Positions 32,474 to 41,632 of a DNA stretch of 60,260 bases are shown piece by piece. Within the stretch, counting starts at the first letter, position 1. Each line of letters begins with the position of its first letter. Origin of the DNA: Sulfolobales archaeon (GTDB lineage: Archaea > Thermoproteota > Thermoprotei_A > Sulfolobales > NBVN01); contig JAOAKQ010000005.1 in NCBI GenBank assembly GCA_026419835.1, positions 1 to 60,260 of the forward strand, given 5' to 3'. The notes under the pieces were generated by a model. That model saw nothing but the letters and a program-made list of their open reading frames with translations, was not told the origin of the DNA and did no database searches. The translations under genes were made by a program, and so were the position numbers.

Positions 32474-33586
32474 GTGGGACTATACGTGCGCTCCGTACCT
32501 CTGCTAGACCTACATAGGAGCCTAGGTGGCAATCTAGGAGAGTTCGCCGGGTGGGTAACGTCTCTCGATTTCGGGGACCCCGTCTCCGAGCACATCTCAG
32601 TTAGAACGTCGGTAGCGTTTTTCGACGTAAGCCACATGGGTCGCCTAGTCCTTAGAGGAAGGAGGGTTTTCGAGTTCCTGCAGAGAGTTGTTAGTAGGGA
32701 TATATCTAAAGTTCGCGAAGGCTTTATGAGCGGTCCCGTGCTGCTTCTAAACGAAAGCGGGGGAATAATAGACGACATCATGCTGTACAATGTGAGTGAA
32801 GATACCTGGTTCGCGGTCGTGAACGCGGCGAATATAGAGAAAGACTACCAGTGGCTAACTTCGTGGAGAGGTAGGCTAGGTTACTCAGATATCGAGATCG
32901 AGGACGTAACTCTGAGAAGCGTCCTAGTAGCTATTCAAGGACCTAAAGCACTCGAGGTACTGGAGTCTCTTGGAGTAGGAGATGCGGGTAAGTTGAAGAT
33001 CTTGGAGTTCAGAGTCGATGCTGAGGTAGCGGGTGAAAGAGCTACTCTACTCAGCAGATCCGGGTGGACAGGTGAAGAAGTAAGGTCTCACGGATTCGAA
33101 GTCTGGTGCTCCGTAGACTTGGGAGCTAAGCTGCTCAGAAAACTCGTCGAGCTGGGTACTAGACCGGCCGGTCTAATAGCTCGAGATACTCTACGACTTG
33201 AAGCCGGCTACCTTCTCTCAGGTGTCGACTTCGACGAGACGGTAACCCCCGTTGAAGCTAGGTACTGGATGGCGTGGGATGTAGAGAAAGAAAATTACAT
33301 TGGAGCTGAAGCTGTGAGGAAGAGGTATCTAGGTGGAGTTGATAAAGTGAGAGTAGGTCTGCGCTTCAAGAAGGGCGAGAAGTTCGTTCCTAGACACGGC
33401 GACAGGGTAGTTGTAGGAGAGAAGGAGGTGGGCTACGTAACTAGCGGGACCTACTCCACCTACTTAAATAGAGCTATAGCCGTAGCGTACGTATTCACTA
33501 GATACGCTTACCTAGGCGGAACTGCGCATCTAAGAAGTCGCGGCAAGCTGTTTGAAGCTAAAATAGTTGAACCACCGTTTATATAG
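32474..33586 (+). CDS. gcvT: Glycine cleavage system T protein (aminomethyltransferase)
   Basis: GcvT moves the aminomethyl group from lipoyl-GcvH to tetrahydrofolate-type carriers. The 370 residues show the family start LLDLHRSLGGNLGEFAGW, FFDVSHMGRLVLRG, LLNESGGIIDDIMLYN, SRSGWTGEE(V)RSHGFEVW and ARDTLRLEAGYLLSG. A TATA-like ATATATAGG (32449-32457) lies about 21 bp before GTG 32474, so the mRNA is probably leaderless. gcvH follows directly. GcvP is not in the window. Confidence 0.94.
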   Translation: MGLYVRSVPLLDLHRSLGGNLGEFAGWVTSLDFGDPVSEHISVRTSVAFFDVSHMGRLVLRGRRVFEFLQRVVSRDISKVREGFMSGPVLLLNESGGIIDDIMLYNVSEDTWFAVVNAANIEKDYQWLTSWRGRLGYSDIEIEDVTLRSVLVAIQGPKALEVLESLGVGDAGKLKILEFRVDAEVAGERATLLSRSGWTGEEVRSHGFEVWCSVDLGAKLLRKLVELGTRPAGLIARDTLRLEAGYLLSGVDFDETVTPVEARYWMAWDVEKENYIGAEAVRKRYLGGVDKVRVGLRFKKGEKFVPRHGDRVVVGEKEVGYVTSGTYSTYLNRAIAVAYVFTRYAYLGGTAHLRSRGKLFEAKIVEPPFI

Positions 33587-33599
33587 TGGTGACCGAATA

Positions 33600-34031
33600 G
33601 TGGTGACTAGGTCCACCGTCGTTAAAACGAAGATTGGAGAGTACCTAGTTAGAGAAGACCTTCAGTACACAGATACCGATGAGTGGATTAAGGTTGTGGG
33701 AGATGTAGCTGTAATCGGTATAACGGACTACGCTCAGAAGAAGCTCAGGCACATAGTAAACGTAGAACTCCCGGAAGTAGGTAGAGAAGTTAGAGGAGGG
33801 GAGGTAGTAGCTACTCTAGAGTCAGTTAAAGCAATAGCCGACGTCTACTCACCACTAGATGGAGTAGTAGTGGAAGTAAACGAGGAGCTCAGGAACTCCC
33901 CAGATATTATAAACAAAGACCCCTACGAGCGTGGCTGGATAGTTAGGATTAGAATTACCGGTGCTCCTCAAACGCTACTGACTCCGAGCGGCTACGTAGA
34001 GTATATTCGAAGGAGGGAGGGTGTAGGCTAA
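33600..34031 (+). CDS. gcvH: Glycine cleavage system H protein
   Basis: GcvH carries the lipoyl arm. The lipoylated lysine is K77 in ESVKAIADVYSPLDG, with YTDTDEWIKV before it and the GWIVRI end after. I place the start at GTG 33600 because a GGTGA (33588-33592) lies 7 bases upstream; GTG 33603 is next, and the longer frame from TTG 33567 overlaps gcvT. The 11-mer ATAGTGGTGAC occurs twice 14 bases apart (33583-33593 and 33597-33607), covering the gcvT stop and the gcvH start. LplA/LplB in this window are the likely source of its lipoyl group. Confidence 0.93.
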   Translation: MVTRSTVVKTKIGEYLVREDLQYTDTDEWIKVVGDVAVIGITDYAQKKLRHIVNVELPEVGREVRGGEVVATLESVKAIADVYSPLDGVVVEVNEELRNSPDIINKDPYERGWIVRIRITGAPQTLLTPSGYVEYIRRREGVG

Positions 34032-34037
34032 GTACCC

Positions 34038-34535
34038 ATGGACCTACCCAGGCTATCAATCCCCCCCAGAATTAAGGTTCTAGAGGCTCTGGGAGCTCTA
34101 GCGGATGGGAGGGTTAGGAGAGTTCGAGAAAATCTGTTCGAGGTAGCTTCATCTGATAGCTCGAGAAAGTACAGCGTCTACGTGGAGAGAATTGGATTTA
34201 GAGAGTTCAGAGCTTGTAGTACAGATAACGGAACTGTGTATAGAGGTTACATAGGGTACCCCATAATAGCGGTTATGGCGTACAGCGGTTACATACGTAG
34301 AGATAGAGACGTGGAGAAGGCTCTATCGGGAATTCCTTGGAGAAAGCTCAACGAGGAGTTGAGGAAGTACGCACTAGTAGAATCTGAAGTCCTAAAGCTA
34401 GTTTCCTCTAGAGGAGTAAATCCGAGGTCCGTGAGCTACGCAGTAGAGAAAACCATGGAGGAGTTGAGGAAGTTAGCGGTGTTTTTCGATTCTTCGGTAT
34501 GCGGTGTTTCGCGTGAAGAGGAGACTGCTAGTTAA
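34038..34535 (+). CDS. Unknown protein downstream of gcvH
   Basis: A 165-residue soluble protein with an alpha/beta start (RIKVLEALGALADGRVRRVR) and a helical second half (VEKALSGIPWRKLNEELRKY). I see no catalytic motif and cannot name a family. It follows gcvH by 6 bases, so it is in the gcvT-gcvH transcript, and it overlaps the next unknown gene by 32 bases. Codon use is like its neighbours. Confidence 0.55.
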   Translation: MDLPRLSIPPRIKVLEALGALADGRVRRVRENLFEVASSDSSRKYSVYVERIGFREFRACSTDNGTVYRGYIGYPIIAVMAYSGYIRRDRDVEKALSGIPWRKLNEELRKYALVESEVLKLVSSRGVNPRSVSYAVEKTMEELRKLAVFFDSSVCGVSREEETAS

Positions 34536-34953
34536 GAAGGGCTTGAACCACCTGCTAAATCTCTACATGAAGTACAAGCTAGAGCTATTTAACTACAACG
34601 AGAACATAAGAAGCACCGGCTACTACGTAAAGCCTATACACGTAGCTTACAGGAGCATCGGTAGGTACAGAGTTAAGTACATCTACTTCGGGCGGTACTG
34701 GTATAGAGTGAGTAGAAGAGGAAGTAGGTTGATGTGGATATACTTAGGTAAAGAAAAGCCGGAGCCGTCGCTACCGGACCCTCCACTTAATCCCTTTGAG
34801 GGAATTTCAGCTGTCGTAGTCGACGAAGAGGACATAGAGATAAGACCTGAAGCACTGAAGCTACTCGCAGAAATAGAGCTAGCTCAAAACCAGGTTGGAA
34901 TCTTTACTGAGCTAGCTCTAAAGAATCTTCAAGTTCGGGATAGACCCCCCTAG
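34504..34953 (+). CDS. Unknown basic protein
   Basis: A 149-residue protein with a basic, aromatic-rich first half (VKRRLLVKKGLNHLLNLYMK, GRYRVKYIYFGRYWYRVSRR) and an acidic second half (VVVDEEDIEIRPEALKLL). The charge split suggests a nucleic acid- or RNA-binding N-terminus, but no family is recognised. GTG 34504 lies inside the end of the preceding gene. Confidence 0.5.
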   Translation: MFRVKRRLLVKKGLNHLLNLYMKYKLELFNYNENIRSTGYYVKPIHVAYRSIGRYRVKYIYFGRYWYRVSRRGSRLMWIYLGKEKPEPSLPDPPLNPFEGISAVVVDEEDIEIRPEALKLLAEIELAQNQVGIFTELALKNLQVRDRPP

Positions 34954-35016
34954 ACATCTTCCGGGCACAGATTCCGGAATTACACACGAGCTTCTAGAAA
35001 ACGATCAGATACTGCT

Positions 35017-35523
35017 CTACATACTTACATAGTCTTTCTGATCTACCTCTCGCGATATGTGGTCTACTAAGTCTAGAGGTACGTAGGTTACGCCGTACTT
35101 CTCAATTCTCAAAACTAACTTCTTAACTGTGCGAGATACATCCTCTCTACTCTTAATTTCGTCTAGCGAGAACCACCTAACTTCTGAAGCATCACCATTA
35201 GCTACGGGAATACCGCGCACCGAGTCGCCGTCGAAGAGAATATCAGTTATTAGGTAGTGGTACTTGACCCTCCCGCTAGTGTCCATTACTATGTTATTTA
35301 AAATCCAGAGAATCCCGAGAGGTTCCGCGTCGAGCCCCGTCTCTTCCTTTAGCTCCCTCTTAGCCGCTTCTACGAGCTTCTCACCGGATTCTATAACACC
35401 TCCCGGTAGAGACCACTTACCGATTGCTGGTGGGTACTTCCTCTTCACTAAGAGTATTCTACCATCTCTAAGTAGAACTGCTGCGACGGCAGCTATAGCG
35501 TACCGAGGGTACTCTCTCACCAC
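35017..35523 (-). CDS. Nudix hydrolase (ADP-ribose pyrophosphatase-like)
   Basis: The Nudix box is complete: GGVIESGEKLVEAAKRELKE followed by ETGL, matching GX5EX7REUXEEXGU. The 168-residue protein cleaves nucleoside diphosphate derivatives. The form VLLRDGRILLVKRKYPPAIG(K)W is typical of ADP-ribose or NADH pyrophosphatases, but the exact substrate is open. GTG start. It is a single gene between convergent unknowns and the encapsulin gene. Confidence 0.9.
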   Translation of the reverse strand: MVREYPRYAIAAVAAVLLRDGRILLVKRKYPPAIGKWSLPGGVIESGEKLVEAAKRELKEETGLDAEPLGILWILNNIVMDTSGRVKYHYLITDILFDGDSVRGIPVANGDASEVRWFSLDEIKSREDVSRTVKKLVLRIEKYGVTYVPLDLVDHISREVDQKDYVSM

Positions 35524-35624
35524 TAAACACCCGCAAATAGTGTGAGTATGCGTAGATTAGTTTAAAGCAGTATTGAAGTGGTACTTACGGTTCTGGCGCC
35601 AGCCCGAATTCAACGAAAAGCCTT

Positions 35625-36695
35625 CTACTCTCTTAAAACGGCTACTCCAGCGCTATTTTTAACTCTAACTGCGGTTGTTCCCCATATTCTGTATAGGTAG
35701 AACCCGTTCTCAGGACCTATGAACTCGACTTCAGAATCAGCACCAATAACTAGGTCTACTACCGATGGATTAGTCGCAACTAGGAGTGCTACGTTATCGG
35801 GTAGTTCGGGTACTGACACTACGTCTTTTACCAGGGCTTTAACTCTAGTAAGCTCCATAACTCCCGTTCTCTCGTAGATTGCGACTAGCTTTGCGTACCT
35901 AGACGGGCTTACGAAGAGTGTGAATGGAGGTACGTTACCGGCTTTAAGTAGTTCAGCGATGGCTTTCGCAACGTCTTCAACCGGTTTTCCTGGAGCGCTC
36001 CAGTCACTCATCTGAATCTTAACGCCACCTAACTCCGTGAGTGCTTTCGTAATGTACTCGTTTTCTCTTCTAGATACTTCGTACGCAGCCGCTTGAGCGG
36101 GTCCTAGGTAGATTGCTGACTTAAGTCTTCTGGAGGCGTCTAGGTCTTGAAGAGATATCTTGAACCTAGAACTTATCTCTTCAAGTTTCACGAGCTCAGG
36201 TGCGGCCGTTCCTTTCGGTACTGTAGTTATACCTCTCCCAACGTATGCTAGAGGTATGTGCTTTCTGTAGATTCTACCGAGCTCTAGAACTTCTCGCACG
36301 GCGTTGTTCAGAGTTTTCCACTCTTCCTCGCTTAGAGGTCCTATATCAACTTTTACTTCACTACCTTGAGCTGGTTTAGGAGGGTCCTCAACCTTCAAGC
36401 CCGTAAGTTCTTCAACTTCTCTCGCACCAGCGGCTAGCTCCGCTATCTGTTCTTCGTCCAGCGTCTTGAGGAGGGCTAGGAACTCTCCAACATGCGTCTT
36501 CTCTTCTTTAGCTATATCTTCAAATACCTTCCTATACCTCTCGTCTTCAACTCTATCAGCTATCTGAAGATACAGGTTTATAGCATCTAGCTCAGCTATT
36601 ATAGATAGTCTTAGAGCCTCAGCTAGCTCTCTCTTCCCCAACTTACGCTCTTTTAGAACTTCAAGTGGGTGCCTACTCAGCACAGCTATCCCCAC
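35625..36695 (-). CDS. Encapsulin shell protein with fused N-terminal ferritin-like cargo domain
   Basis: Residues about 20-85 form an encapsulated-ferritin-like domain with metal ligands in AELDAINLY (E35) and KEEKTHVGEF (E64/E65, H68). After a proline-rich linker (~105-112) the rest is a family 1 encapsulin (HK97-fold) shell: VDIGPLSEEEWKTLNNAVRE, SRFKISLQDLDASRR, ENGFYLYRIWGTTAVRVKNS. The same fusion is known from Pyrococcus furiosus, where the particle stores iron. A TATA element AGTAAATAAAC (36712-36722) is about 22 bp before GTG 36695, so the mRNA is leaderless. Confidence 0.92.
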   Translation of the reverse strand: MGIAVLSRHPLEVLKERKLGKRELAEALRLSIIAELDAINLYLQIADRVEDERYRKVFEDIAKEEKTHVGEFLALLKTLDEEQIAELAAGAREVEELTGLKVEDPPKPAQGSEVKVDIGPLSEEEWKTLNNAVREVLELGRIYRKHIPLAYVGRGITTVPKGTAAPELVKLEEISSRFKISLQDLDASRRLKSAIYLGPAQAAAYEVSRRENEYITKALTELGGVKIQMSDWSAPGKPVEDVAKAIAELLKAGNVPPFTLFVSPSRYAKLVAIYERTGVMELTRVKALVKDVVSVPELPDNVALLVATNPSVVDLVIGADSEVEFIGPENGFYLYRIWGTTAVRVKNSAGVAVLRE

Positions 36696-36762
36696 ATAAC
36701 TGCTAAGGTGAAGTAAATAAACTTCTTTATTCCTAGAACGCGTAGAGTGGTTGGGCTAGCCG

Positions 36763-38661
36763 GTGGTCTCAGACCCTTTTGAGTACCTTGAGAGAATCGA
36801 GGACTCAAAGGTAGTCGAGTGGGGACTGAGTGAGAGTAGGAACTGTATTGAAAGTCTAAAACCGCTCAGCGATCTCATCTACGAGAAAGCTCTCGCACTG
36901 TACTCAATCCCGGTGATATACAATGTTAAGAGAAACCCAGCCGGGGTATTCTACATGAAGAGAGACCGCTCGTATAAGGTAGTTCTAGAGAGAGCGAGCG
37001 GTACCGTAGACCTAGTCGATAGCGGTCGGCTCGGTGAAGAAGTGGTAGTACACAGTTACTACATAGATAGTGGAGGAAGGTACTTTGCCTACTTCTACTC
37101 AACTAAGGGTGCTGATGTAGGTGAGCTCGTAGTTGTAGACCTAAGGGATCTGAGCATTGTAGATAGAATGCGGGGAAGTATATCGGATGTAGTATTCCTA
37201 GAGGGTGGAGATTTCTACTACGCTAAGTTCTTTAGAAGCGGTAGGTGCCCCGACGGGGTTGAAGCACCCTGTGAGCGAGTATACCTCAGAGAATCCGGGA
37301 AGGACGAGCTCGTCTTCGGTTCCGGGTTGCAGAGGAACTACTTCATATCGCTATCTCAATCAACAGATGGTCGTAGAGCTCTACTATCCGTAAGCTACGG
37401 GTGGACTAGGAACTCCCTGTACGCAGGACCTGTAGAAGACCCGAGTAGGTGGGTTAGGGTACTGAGCGGGGACTTCAGGTCCTTCTTCGTAGACTCGCTA
37501 GGTGAGGAGTACCTGGTGGTCGTCTACGATTCGAGGGGTTTAGGTAGAGTGCTTAGAGTTAGAGATGAAGGCTCGGCATCTGAGATAGTTCCAGAGCGGG
37601 AGATGGCTCTACAGAACGCCGTTCTAGTTGGAGAGCACATCGTTACGTCCTATCTTAAAGACGCGTCTTCGCGCGTAGAGGTCTACGACTTAGGTGGGAA
37701 GCTCGTCGGCGGGCTAGTCTTCGAAGAACCATCCAGCGTTTTCAATATGTATTCGTACGGCTTAGGAGGGTTTATAGAGGTTAGGTCCTTCACTAGACCG
37801 TACCAGGTCTTAGAGGTGAACGAATCGGAGGGTAGGGTAGAGTTTAGAAGATTTGTTGAGCACTCGAAAGTAGTTGAAGCTAATGTTACCGAAGACTTCG
37901 CCGAGTCTCACGATGGTACCAAAGTGCACTACTTCTGGATTAGAAGTCCTAGGCGTGGGCGGGCAGTAGTTGTCTACGGGTACGGCGGATTCGGAATACC
38001 TCTAACGCCATCATTTACTCCCTGGCTACCTTTACTCGTAGAACTGGGGGTAGATGTCGTGGTGGCTAATCTCAGAGGCGGCTCTGAGTACGGTGAGGAG
38101 TGGCATAGAGCCGGTATGAGAAATAATAAGATTAACGTGTTCTACGACTACGTAGCTGTCGCTGAGAAGTTCAAGTCTATCGGATACTCGATCGCTGGTT
38201 TTGGTAGGAGTAACGGTGGGCTTCTAATAGGTTCCGTAATCGCGATGAGGCCGGACCTTCTAGAAGCTGCCGCTATAGGCTACCCCGTTCTCGACATGCT
38301 GAAGTTCCACAAGCTCTACATAGGTGCTGCGTGGATCCCTGAGTACGGGGACCCCGACGACCCGTTAGATAGAGAGTACTTACTGAAGTACTCCCCATAC
38401 CACAACGTTAGAGAGGGGGTTAGGTACCCACCCACCATCGTGTTTACAGGTCTCTACGACGACAGGGTTCACCCAGCGCACGCACTTAAGTTCTACGCGA
38501 AGTTGGTCAGCTATGGAAATAAATCATGCCTTAGACTAGAGACCTCCTCGGGTCACGCAGGTTCCTCTCCAGAGGTTCTAGCTAGAGAAATGGCGGACGT
38601 AGTCACGTTCATACTCAAACACCTTGGATTGGAGAACGCGCTGAGTCCGGCCAGTACGTAG
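36763..38661 (+). CDS. Prolyl oligopeptidase (S9A family)
   Basis: A 632-residue serine peptidase cutting short peptides after proline. The N-terminal beta-propeller (about 60-380) is followed by the alpha/beta-hydrolase domain: VVVYGYGGFGIPLTPSF, ANLRGGSEYGEEWHRAG, the nucleophile in GFGRSNGGLL, the aspartate in LYDDRVHPAHA and the histidine in TSSGHAGSS. No signal peptide; a cytosolic peptide-degrading role is likely. GTG start. The following M14-type peptidase gene is on the same strand but has its own promoter. Confidence 0.93.
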   Translation: MVSDPFEYLERIEDSKVVEWGLSESRNCIESLKPLSDLIYEKALALYSIPVIYNVKRNPAGVFYMKRDRSYKVVLERASGTVDLVDSGRLGEEVVVHSYYIDSGGRYFAYFYSTKGADVGELVVVDLRDLSIVDRMRGSISDVVFLEGGDFYYAKFFRSGRCPDGVEAPCERVYLRESGKDELVFGSGLQRNYFISLSQSTDGRRALLSVSYGWTRNSLYAGPVEDPSRWVRVLSGDFRSFFVDSLGEEYLVVVYDSRGLGRVLRVRDEGSASEIVPEREMALQNAVLVGEHIVTSYLKDASSRVEVYDLGGKLVGGLVFEEPSSVFNMYSYGLGGFIEVRSFTRPYQVLEVNESEGRVEFRRFVEHSKVVEANVTEDFAESHDGTKVHYFWIRSPRRGRAVVVYGYGGFGIPLTPSFTPWLPLLVELGVDVVVANLRGGSEYGEEWHRAGMRNNKINVFYDYVAVAEKFKSIGYSIAGFGRSNGGLLIGSVIAMRPDLLEAAAIGYPVLDMLKFHKLYIGAAWIPEYGDPDDPLDREYLLKYSPYHNVREGVRYPPTIVFTGLYDDRVHPAHALKFYAKLVSYGNKSCLRLETSSGHAGSSPEVLAREMADVVTFILKHLGLENALSPAST

Positions 38662-38738
38662 TAACCTCGTTACACTCACATCCTCGCCGAAAACTAGGGG
38701 GGTGAGACGCCGCGCTCGCTCAAGTATTTATTTCGCTA

Positions 38739-38750
38739 GCTATCGATAGC
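38739..38750. promoter_or_regulatory. 12-bp palindrome between TATA box and start of the M14 peptidase gene
   Basis: GCTATCGATAGC is a perfect palindrome between a TATA-like TATTTATTT (38724-38732) and GTG 38758, the position of a repressor site. The core matches GCTATTAATAGC at 6872-6883 apart from the two central bases. Confidence 0.45.
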
Positions 38751-38757
38751 ATAAAAG

Positions 38758-41325
38758 GTGTTTCAGCTGGCGCGGGTTACGCCACCGGAGGAGTTCTTCG
38801 GGTTTAAGGTCGGTGATGATAGAAAACTCGCGCGGTGGGATAGGATCGTAGAGTACTTCAAACTCGTAGCATCTCAATCAGACAGAGTTCTAGTCGAGGA
38901 AATCGGTAAGACAACTGAAGGAAATCCGTTCATAGTGGCGTACATCTCCTCCCCGGAAAACCTATCTAGGCTAGATGAACTTAGAAAAATCTCCTGCGCA
39001 CTCGCGAATCCAGATACAAGCTTGAGTCAGGAGGAGGTAGATAGACTAGCTGAAGCGGGGAAGGCCGTTGTCGTTGTGACTAACAGTATGCACTCAACTG
39101 AAGTGGGAGGTACTCAGATGTCTATCGAGCTGCTGTACAAGCTAGCTACGTCGAGCGAGCACGAAGTTCTTGAAGTACTTAGAGAGGTAGTAACGATACT
39201 CATACCATCTCAGAATCCAGACGGTCAGATAGCCGTTGTTGACTGGTACAGCAAGACCCTCGGAACGGAGTATGAGGGGACGGGCCTTCCATGGCTCTAC
39301 CACAAGTACTGCGGGCACGACAACAACCGGGATGCCTACGCACTCAACTTAGTGGAGAGTCAGTACATGGCTAAGATCGTCTACAGAGATTTGTGTCCTC
39401 AAGTATACGTAGACCACCACCAGATGGGTTCCTACGGAGCTAGGTTCTTCCTATCGCCGGAGATGGACCCCATATACTCGGAGGTAGACCCGCTAGTCTG
39501 GAGAGAGACCCAGTTCCTCGGCATGTTCGCAGCTGCGAGACTGGAGAAGGAAGGAATAAGTGGTGTTGAAACTGGAGCGCCGTTCACGCCGGACTTCATA
39601 TCCGCCTTCCAGACCCTCGTCTACACGATGAACATCGTAGGTATACTAACCGAGTCGGCCTCGGTCAGAGTAGCTACTCCAATATACGTAGACCCGCACC
39701 AGCTTAGAGGCTACGGAAGGGGGAGGCTCTCCGATAAACCCTACATGAACTACCCGAATCCCTGGAGGGGCGGGTGGTGGAGGCTTTCAGACATAGTTAG
39801 GCAGCAGCTCCTATCTACGATAGCTATACTATCTGCGGTAGCTAAGTTCAAGCGCGAGCTTCTGAGAAATATGTACGTTAAAGCTCTAAGAAACATCGAG
39901 AGGGGGTCCTCCGAGCCGCCGTACGCTCTCGTAGTACCTAAAGAACAGCACGACTTTCTCACAGCACTTAAGCTAATCGACACGCTGCTGAAGCTCGGTG
40001 TTAAGGTCTACGAAGCGGTAGGTCCTGTAAGAGTCGGGACCACGTCCTACACTTCTGAAGCGTTCGTAATTCCGCTTTCGCAGCCTAGAAGAGCTCTAGT
40101 TAAGAAGCTGCTGGATAGATTCTTCTACCCAGACGACGAGACTACTCGAGACAGGGAGGGAAGACCTCTCAGACCCTACGATATAGCTACGGATACCCTG
40201 GCTGAGTTTATGGGTGTTTCAGTAGTAAGAGTGGATGAGCCTCTATCAGCTAATCTAAGACCTGTAACCGAGGTTGTGCGACCTACAGTAAGTTTAGGTG
40301 ACTTCAAGCTATACGTACTGGACCCGAGGCTGAACGACTCGTACTACGTCGTTAACAAGGTTCTATCCTCCGGAGGGGAAGTCTACAGAGTCTTTGATTA
40401 CCTTAGCGCTGGCGGTCTTAGAATACCTCCAGGAGCTTTCATAATTCGTAGAACCGGTAGCGTAGTCAGCACGCTATCGAAGGTTGTTAGCGAGAGAGCG
40501 GTTCCGGTCTACGGATTCGATGAAATGCCTCAGGTGAAGATAGCGAAAGTAGAGTTCAGGAAAGTGGGTGTTTACGAGAGGTACTACGGAGGTAATATGG
40601 AGGCCGGCTGGGTTAAGTACGTTCTAGACAACTACGGCTTTCCGTACGTAGAGCTCGGAGACGAACCAATAAAAACCGGTAGGCTCGGAGAAATCGTAGA
40701 CGCGGTTATATTCCCTTCAGACCCCCTGCCGTTTCTAACTGGCGAGAACATCGAGGAGGAGCTAGCTAAGAGATGGGGAAGACCCGTAAAGCTCCCACCG
40801 TACCCACCGGAGTATAGGAGTGGGTTCGGTAAGGAGGGAATCGAGAAGCTCAAGAACTTCGTAGAGAGTGGGGGGACAGTTCTAGTTATGGGTGAGTCGG
40901 TGGAGCTCCTGATAAAAGGCTTTAACCTCCCGCTTCGCGATTTAACTGAAGAAGTTAAAGATCCGAAGCAGTTCTTCTGCCCCGGTTCAACTCTGAAGAT
41001 CCTGGTGGACGTAGGTCATCCGCTAGGCTTCGGGATGCCTAGACAAGCACTCGCACTATTTCTAGACAGACCTGTGCTGGAAGTAATTCCATCGCACATG
41101 AACGAGAAGTTTAAAGTTGTAGCAAGATTCCCCGAGAGGGACATACTTCAGAGCGGGTGGTTAATAGGAGAGAGCTTCCTAGGTCGAAAACCGGCTCTAA
41201 TCGATGTAGAAGTAGGAAAGGGGAGAGCTATAGCGTACTCCTACAGACCTATATTTAGAGCTCAAACGCATGGAACGTTCAAAACACTATTCAACGCGCT
41301 GTACAAATACTACGAGGAGAAGTAG
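38758..41325 (+). CDS. M14-family zinc carboxypeptidase-like protein with C-terminal domain
   Basis: The 855-residue protein has the M14 zinc ligands in NSMHSTEVGG (H112, E115) and VDHHQMGSYG, with LIPSQNPDGQ, GHDNNRDAYALN and a catalytic glutamate probably in ILTESASV. Residues ~600-855 form an extra domain with GTVLVMGES and AIAYSYRPIFRAQTHGTFK, like the glutamine amidotransferase-like domain found on some M14 proteins. No signal peptide, so it is probably intracellular. GTG 38758. Together with the upstream prolyl oligopeptidase it suggests peptide catabolism. Confidence 0.85.
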   Translation: MFQLARVTPPEEFFGFKVGDDRKLARWDRIVEYFKLVASQSDRVLVEEIGKTTEGNPFIVAYISSPENLSRLDELRKISCALANPDTSLSQEEVDRLAEAGKAVVVVTNSMHSTEVGGTQMSIELLYKLATSSEHEVLEVLREVVTILIPSQNPDGQIAVVDWYSKTLGTEYEGTGLPWLYHKYCGHDNNRDAYALNLVESQYMAKIVYRDLCPQVYVDHHQMGSYGARFFLSPEMDPIYSEVDPLVWRETQFLGMFAAARLEKEGISGVETGAPFTPDFISAFQTLVYTMNIVGILTESASVRVATPIYVDPHQLRGYGRGRLSDKPYMNYPNPWRGGWWRLSDIVRQQLLSTIAILSAVAKFKRELLRNMYVKALRNIERGSSEPPYALVVPKEQHDFLTALKLIDTLLKLGVKVYEAVGPVRVGTTSYTSEAFVIPLSQPRRALVKKLLDRFFYPDDETTRDREGRPLRPYDIATDTLAEFMGVSVVRVDEPLSANLRPVTEVVRPTVSLGDFKLYVLDPRLNDSYYVVNKVLSSGGEVYRVFDYLSAGGLRIPPGAFIIRRTGSVVSTLSKVVSERAVPVYGFDEMPQVKIAKVEFRKVGVYERYYGGNMEAGWVKYVLDNYGFPYVELGDEPIKTGRLGEIVDAVIFPSDPLPFLTGENIEEELAKRWGRPVKLPPYPPEYRSGFGKEGIEKLKNFVESGGTVLVMGESVELLIKGFNLPLRDLTEEVKDPKQFFCPGSTLKILVDVGHPLGFGMPRQALALFLDRPVLEVIPSHMNEKFKVVARFPERDILQSGWLIGESFLGRKPALIDVEVGKGRAIAYSYRPIFRAQTHGTFKTLFNALYKYYEEK

Positions 41326-41370
41326 CGGAGCCGGGCGGTCATCAGCTGAGTAAAGCTCCACACTAACCCT

Positions 41371-41378
41371 ATTAAAGA
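41371..41378 (+). promoter_or_regulatory. TATA element of tRNA-Arg(CCG)
   Basis: ATTAAAGA is centred 25 bp before the first base of the tRNA, the standard archaeal position. Confidence 0.6.
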
Positions 41379-41398
41379 TTCTCTAAGCACCACTACTG

Positions 41399-41473
41399 GG
41401 GCCCGTGGCCTAGCCAGGATAGGGCGCCGGCCTCCGGAGCCGGAGGTCCCGGGTTCAAATCCCGGCGGGCCCG
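41399..41473 (+). tRNA. tRNA-Arg (anticodon CCG)
   Basis: A full cloverleaf: acceptor GGGCCCG/CGGGCCC with discriminator G, D arm GGCCTAGCCAGGATAGGGC, anticodon loop CTCCGGA closed by GCCGGC/GCCGG, and T arm GGTTCAAATCC. No intron or encoded CCA. The stretch 41474-41632 downstream contains nothing I can support. Confidence 0.95.
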
Positions 41474-41632
41474 CTGAATCACTAAGTGTTTATAGTCGAA
41501 CCCCACCATCTGCGAGTACTTAAAGATGGCTATCCACATCAACTAAGTAGAGGTGTAGAAAAGTACTAAATACGGCAAGCGGACCTATCTAACTAGAAAT
41601 CCGCTATCTAGTAACACAGCGAACTCCGCAAG

